From Paramuribaculum sp. (lineage in GTDB: Bacteria; Bacteroidota; Bacteroidia; Bacteroidales; Muribaculaceae), in assembly GCA_029052015.1 (NCBI GenBank), contig JAIDJW010000141.1, forward strand, positions 1 to 39,740: a stretch of 39,740 bases of DNA, written 5' to 3'. Numbering within the stretch: position 1 is the first letter of the stretch; the number at the start of each line of letters is the position of its first letter. The notes beneath the pieces are model-generated. The model did no database searches. It was not told the DNA's origin and saw only the letters and a program-made list of their open reading frames with translations. Both the position numbers and the translations under genes were made by a program. Positions 36,304 to 39,740 of the stretch are shown piece after piece.

Positions 36304-38106
36304 ATGGAAATGCTTGAAAGCGCGCAAGCGCCCGTTACCGTAGATGCTGAGACCACGGCAGTTGCCGGGGCAGCTCAGGATGCCATGATGGAAAAAGACA
36401 CAAATCTCAGCAAAGAGGAACTTCTGGCAAGGCTGAAGGCTCTCACCGTCAGCGCTGACGATGTCAGTGCCGAAGAGGTTGCGCGCATCAAGCAGCAGTT
36501 TTATGCTCAACACAACGATGAGGTGCGCAAGGCTAAGGCGGCTTTTGTTGAAGAGGGCAATAGTCCGGATGATTTTATTGCTCCGGATGATGATGTGGAA
36601 ATTGCATTCAAGCAGACGCTTTCTGAAATAAAGGACAAAAAGGCCGAGCAGCGTGCACGCATCGAGGCCGAGCAGGCAAAGAATCTTGAACGCAAGCAGG
36701 CTATTATCGCCGAAATAGCTGCGGCAAGTGAGGATGCCGACAATGTTAACCGTCATTATCAGCGCGTCAAGGAGCTGCAGGCAGAGTTCAAGGAGGTCGG
36801 AGATGTGCCTCCTCAAAATAACACGGCGCTGTGGAAATCGTACCAGGATACAGTGGAACGCTTCTATGACCAGTGGAAAGTCAACAAAGAGTTGCGCGAC
36901 TATGATTTTAAGAAGAATCTGGGCGAAAAGCAGCTTCTTCTCGCCGAGGCTGAAAAGCTTGTTGAGGAGCCGGATGTGATTACCGCGTTCAGGCGTCTGC
37001 AGGAGCTTCATGACAAATGGCGTGACATAGGTCCGGTTGCCAAAGAGGTGCGCGAGGAAATATGGGGCAAGTTCAAGGACGCGAGTGCGGAGGTGAACAA
37101 GCGCTATCAGGCACACTTCGAGGAACGCAAAAAGCGCGAGCGCGAGAATGAGGACGCCAAGACAGCGATATGTGAGCGCATTGAGGCTCTTGATTTTACC
37201 GCTCCGGCAACTTTTGCCGCATGGGATGAAATGACAAAGACTATCATTGCCGCTCAGGAAGAGTGGAAAACTCTCGGATACGCGTCGCGAAAAGTCAATA
37301 ATGAACTTTTTGCCCGGTTCAGGGGGCTGTGTGACGATTTCTTCGGTCGCAAAGCGGAGTTTTTCAAGCGCACCAAAGAGGAGATGGCAGAGAACCTGAA
37401 GCGTAAGATTGAACTATGCGAGCAGGCTGAGCAGCTGCAGGAGAGCACCGACTGGCGCAAGACTACCGATGCGATAGTGGCGCTGCAGCAGCAGTGGCGC
37501 AAAATAGGTTCGGTTCCCCGCAAAAACAGCGACGAGGTGTGGAAGAGATTCCAGACCGCCTGCGACACATTCTTTGACCGCAAGAAAAAGAATGCTTCCG
37601 GCACTCGAAAGACTGAGCAGGCTAATCTCAAAGTGAAAAAAGACATCGTTGCGCGTCTTAAGGAGCTTAATGCGCCGGAAGATGCAACTCCGCGCGATGA
37701 AGCCATAAAGGAGCTTCAGCAGCTACGCTCTACCTGGCAGGCTACAGGTCATGTGCCTTTTAAAGAGAAAGACAAACTTCATGACGAGTATCGCACGGTT
37801 GTCGGCGAATTGTTTGACAAACTCGACATTCACGAGCACCGCGCGCGCATGAATGCTTATGAGGCTACAGTCGAGGACCTCGGCGACGACCGCAGCAAGC
37901 TCTCAAGGGAGCGCGAGAGACTCGCAAGAGCATACGAACAGCGCAAAAACGAATTGCAGACCTACGAAAACAATATCGGTTTTTTAAGTTCCTGCTCAAA
38001 AAGCGGCGAATCTATGCTACGCGACATAGAGCGCAAGGCACAGCGTCTGCGCGATGAAATAGCCGAGATTGCCAAAAAAATCGAGCTCGTTTCGTCGAAA
38101 CTTTGA
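36304..38106 (+). CDS. DUF349 domain-containing protein
   Basis: Repeated modules of the type W-x-x-I/T-G-x-V/A-x-R-K-x-x-x-E-L/V-W-x-R-F (QQWRKIGSVPRKNSDEVWKRFQTACDTFFDRKK; EEWKTLGYASRKVNNELFARFRGLCDDFFGRK). Confidence 0.88.
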   Translation: MEMLESAQAPVTVDAETTAVAGAAQDAMMEKDTNLSKEELLARLKALTVSADDVSAEEVARIKQQFYAQHNDEVRKAKAAFVEEGNSPDDFIAPDDDVEIAFKQTLSEIKDKKAEQRARIEAEQAKNLERKQAIIAEIAAASEDADNVNRHYQRVKELQAEFKEVGDVPPQNNTALWKSYQDTVERFYDQWKVNKELRDYDFKKNLGEKQLLLAEAEKLVEEPDVITAFRRLQELHDKWRDIGPVAKEVREEIWGKFKDASAEVNKRYQAHFEERKKRERENEDAKTAICERIEALDFTAPATFAAWDEMTKTIIAAQEEWKTLGYASRKVNNELFARFRGLCDDFFGRKAEFFKRTKEEMAENLKRKIELCEQAEQLQESTDWRKTTDAIVALQQQWRKIGSVPRKNSDEVWKRFQTACDTFFDRKKKNASGTRKTEQANLKVKKDIVARLKELNAPEDATPRDEAIKELQQLRSTWQATGHVPFKEKDKLHDEYRTVVGELFDKLDIHEHRARMNAYEATVEDLGDDRSKLSRERERLARAYEQRKNELQTYENNIGFLSSCSKSGESMLRDIERKAQRLRDEIAEIAKKIELVSSKL

Positions 38107-38114
38107 CGCAGAGA

Positions 38115-38140
38115 TGGGAGCGGTGTCATCATCGCTCCCA
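38115..38140. terminator. Possible hairpin terminator
   Basis: TGGGAGCG (38115-38122) / CGCTCCCA (38133-38140); no U tract. Confidence 0.4.
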
Positions 38141-38182
38141 CTCCCTCTGTGGGGAGGGATACACAATTGATTATAAGGGTTT

Positions 38183-39577
38183 ATGACAGGGATTGAAAGA
38201 AGAAGACGATTTGGTGCGATGGTGCCGGTGGTACTGTCTGTATTTGATTTGTGTTCACTTTTCGCCGCATATTTTCTCACATTGGTCTTTCTGTCGCCGA
38301 GCCAGCAGCTGATATGGTCGTCTGACCGGGTGTGGTCTCTGGCCTTTATCGCCTGGATACCCGCAGGTCTAAGACTGATGCACCGCTCACGCTACAGGGC
38401 CTTGAAAATGGAGCGCACGGCATCCGATGCCGTCAATGCTATAGGATGCCACGCGCTGGTGTTTATAGCCCTTATGTATCTCACCGCGACTGTTGGACCG
38501 GACTGGCAGACATTGTGCGTGTTTTATGCTATATCACTTGTGATGCTCCCCGCGGCGAGAACGATAGCGCGCACATTGCTAAAGATTATGCGCAGCCGGG
38601 GACGCAACTATAGCAGGGTTGTTATTGTAGGCACAAATGATACTGCACTGAGGCTTTGTGATCAACTTTGCGCTGACCCTGGCTTCGGCTATAAAGTGCT
38701 GGCGTTTTTTAACGAGACACCGTGCGCATCCCCCGCGTCCGACCTTTATTGCGGTACCATAGATGAGCTCGACAGCTATGTGAGGAAGCATAAAGTCGAT
38801 GAGATTTTCTGCACCCTGCCGGGTGAGCGCCAGGAGGCGCTTCGCTCAACGATAGCCGCCGCCGACAACAATACTGCACAGTACTATTATGTGCCTCAAC
38901 TCAACCGCTACATAGCCAGGGGTTTCGGTATTAATACCCTCGGTTCGATGCCGGTGATGCATGTAGAGTCTCCGCCGTTGACAAATTTTTCAGCGAGGAT
39001 AGCAAAAAGAACACTCGATTTGGGTGTCTCGCTGATAGCTTCAATTCTGTTTCCATTGGTCTTTATACCTGTAGCGATACTCATAAAAGTATCATCAAGG
39101 GGACCGATATTCTACATGCAGAAACGAACCGGATATATGGGCAAGCCATTCAACTGCCTGAAATTTCGCACGATGCGCTATGATCCTTCGGATGAAGCGC
39201 CAGTGGAGAAAAACGATCCGCGAGTCACAGCCATCGGCCGATTTCTGCGCCATTCAAGCATAGATGAACTGCCGCAGATTTTTAATGTGCTTATGGGGCA
39301 TATGTCGATTGTAGGTCCACGCCCCCACATGGTGAGCCATACCGAGTACTACAGACCTCTGATTGACAAATATATGTTGCGCCATTCAGTGAAGCCAGGC
39401 ATAACAGGCTGGGCACAGGTCAACGGCTATCGCGGTACCACAGACTACCTCTGGAAGATGGAGCGGCGTGTGGAGCATGACGTATGGTATATCGAAAACT
39501 GGTCGTTTATGCTCGATTTAAAGATAATAGCCCGCACCATGCTCAACATCCTCACCGGCGACGACAATGCTTATTAG
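38183..39577 (+). CDS. undecaprenyl-phosphate glucose phosphotransferase (polyprenyl glycosylphosphotransferase family)
   Basis: N-terminal TM segments, CoA-binding-like GTNDTALRLCDQL, C-terminal KRTGYMGKPFNCLKFRTMR, LRHSSIDELPQIFNVLMGHMSIVGPRPHM, KPGITGWAQVNGYRG. Confidence 0.93.
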   Translation: MTGIERRRRFGAMVPVVLSVFDLCSLFAAYFLTLVFLSPSQQLIWSSDRVWSLAFIAWIPAGLRLMHRSRYRALKMERTASDAVNAIGCHALVFIALMYLTATVGPDWQTLCVFYAISLVMLPAARTIARTLLKIMRSRGRNYSRVVIVGTNDTALRLCDQLCADPGFGYKVLAFFNETPCASPASDLYCGTIDELDSYVRKHKVDEIFCTLPGERQEALRSTIAAADNNTAQYYYVPQLNRYIARGFGINTLGSMPVMHVESPPLTNFSARIAKRTLDLGVSLIASILFPLVFIPVAILIKVSSRGPIFYMQKRTGYMGKPFNCLKFRTMRYDPSDEAPVEKNDPRVTAIGRFLRHSSIDELPQIFNVLMGHMSIVGPRPHMVSHTEYYRPLIDKYMLRHSVKPGITGWAQVNGYRGTTDYLWKMERRVEHDVWYIENWSFMLDLKIIARTMLNILTGDDNAY

Positions 39578-39674
39578 GTTGTACGGCAGACATTTAAGGT
39601 GTGCGTTCTGAGAATTGGCAGCGTCGCGCAAACAAAAAAGCGACAAAACATTGCCTAAAGTCAAATAAAATGCT

Positions 39675-39682
39675 TACCTTTG
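39675..39682 (+). promoter_or_regulatory. Bacteroidetes-type -7 box TACCTTTG
   Basis: 11 nt upstream of the tRNA start. Confidence 0.5.
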
Positions 39683-39692
39683 CAGAGCAAAA

Positions 39693-39740
39693 GCCCAGGT
39701 GGCGGAATGGTAGACGCGCTCGTTTCAGGTGCGAGTGCTG
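39693..39740 (+). tRNA. tRNA-Leu (CAG), 5' part only
   Basis: GCCCAGGTGGCGGAATGGTAGACGCGCTCGTTTCAGGTGCGAGTGCTG: acceptor 5' strand, D arm, anticodon stem CTCGT/GCGAG with loop TTCAGGT. Confidence 0.88.

Noticed and set aside
36295-37116. 273-aa minus-strand hydrophobic ORF opposite DUF349 gene
   Set aside because: Leu-rich reading of the antisense of a charged coiled-coil protein; common artefact.

Overview
This 39.7 kb window looks like a Bacteroidales chromosome, probably Muribaculaceae-like. The clade call is inference from the repeated TAnnTTTG -7 promoter boxes, lipoprotein signals and gene families. Most of it is housekeeping or glycan-foraging content: TlpA-like thioredoxin, acyl-CoA synthetase, PQQ-propeller lipoprotein, esterase, two GH2 beta-galactosidases, a GH20 hexosaminidase, a MacAB/TolC-like five-gene efflux operon, ZIP transporter, membrane-tethered HTH regulator plus outer-membrane beta-barrel protein, C1B peptidase, S9 peptidase, DUF349 protein, sugar-phosphate transferase and a partial tRNA-Leu(CAG). 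Accessory content worth a second look: (i) an orphan AAA_14/DUF4143-type ATPase with two 19-bp palindromes over its promoter, flanked by 19-bp direct repeats; (ii) a DUF3791-DUF3990-DUF3791 three-gene cassette (candidate ADP-ribosyltransferase-fold toxin) with ATGA overlaps at both junctions; (iii) intergenic arrays of perfect short hairpins that nearly all have 3-nt loops, including one ~110-bp element present in two inverted copies; (iv) a ~142-nt interrupted hairpin that may be the leader of a small lipoprotein gene; (v) an M48-like protein whose HExxH motif reads REFVH; (vi) a probable 1-nt frameshift in a small membrane protein. All family names come from reading the sequences; no database search was run.
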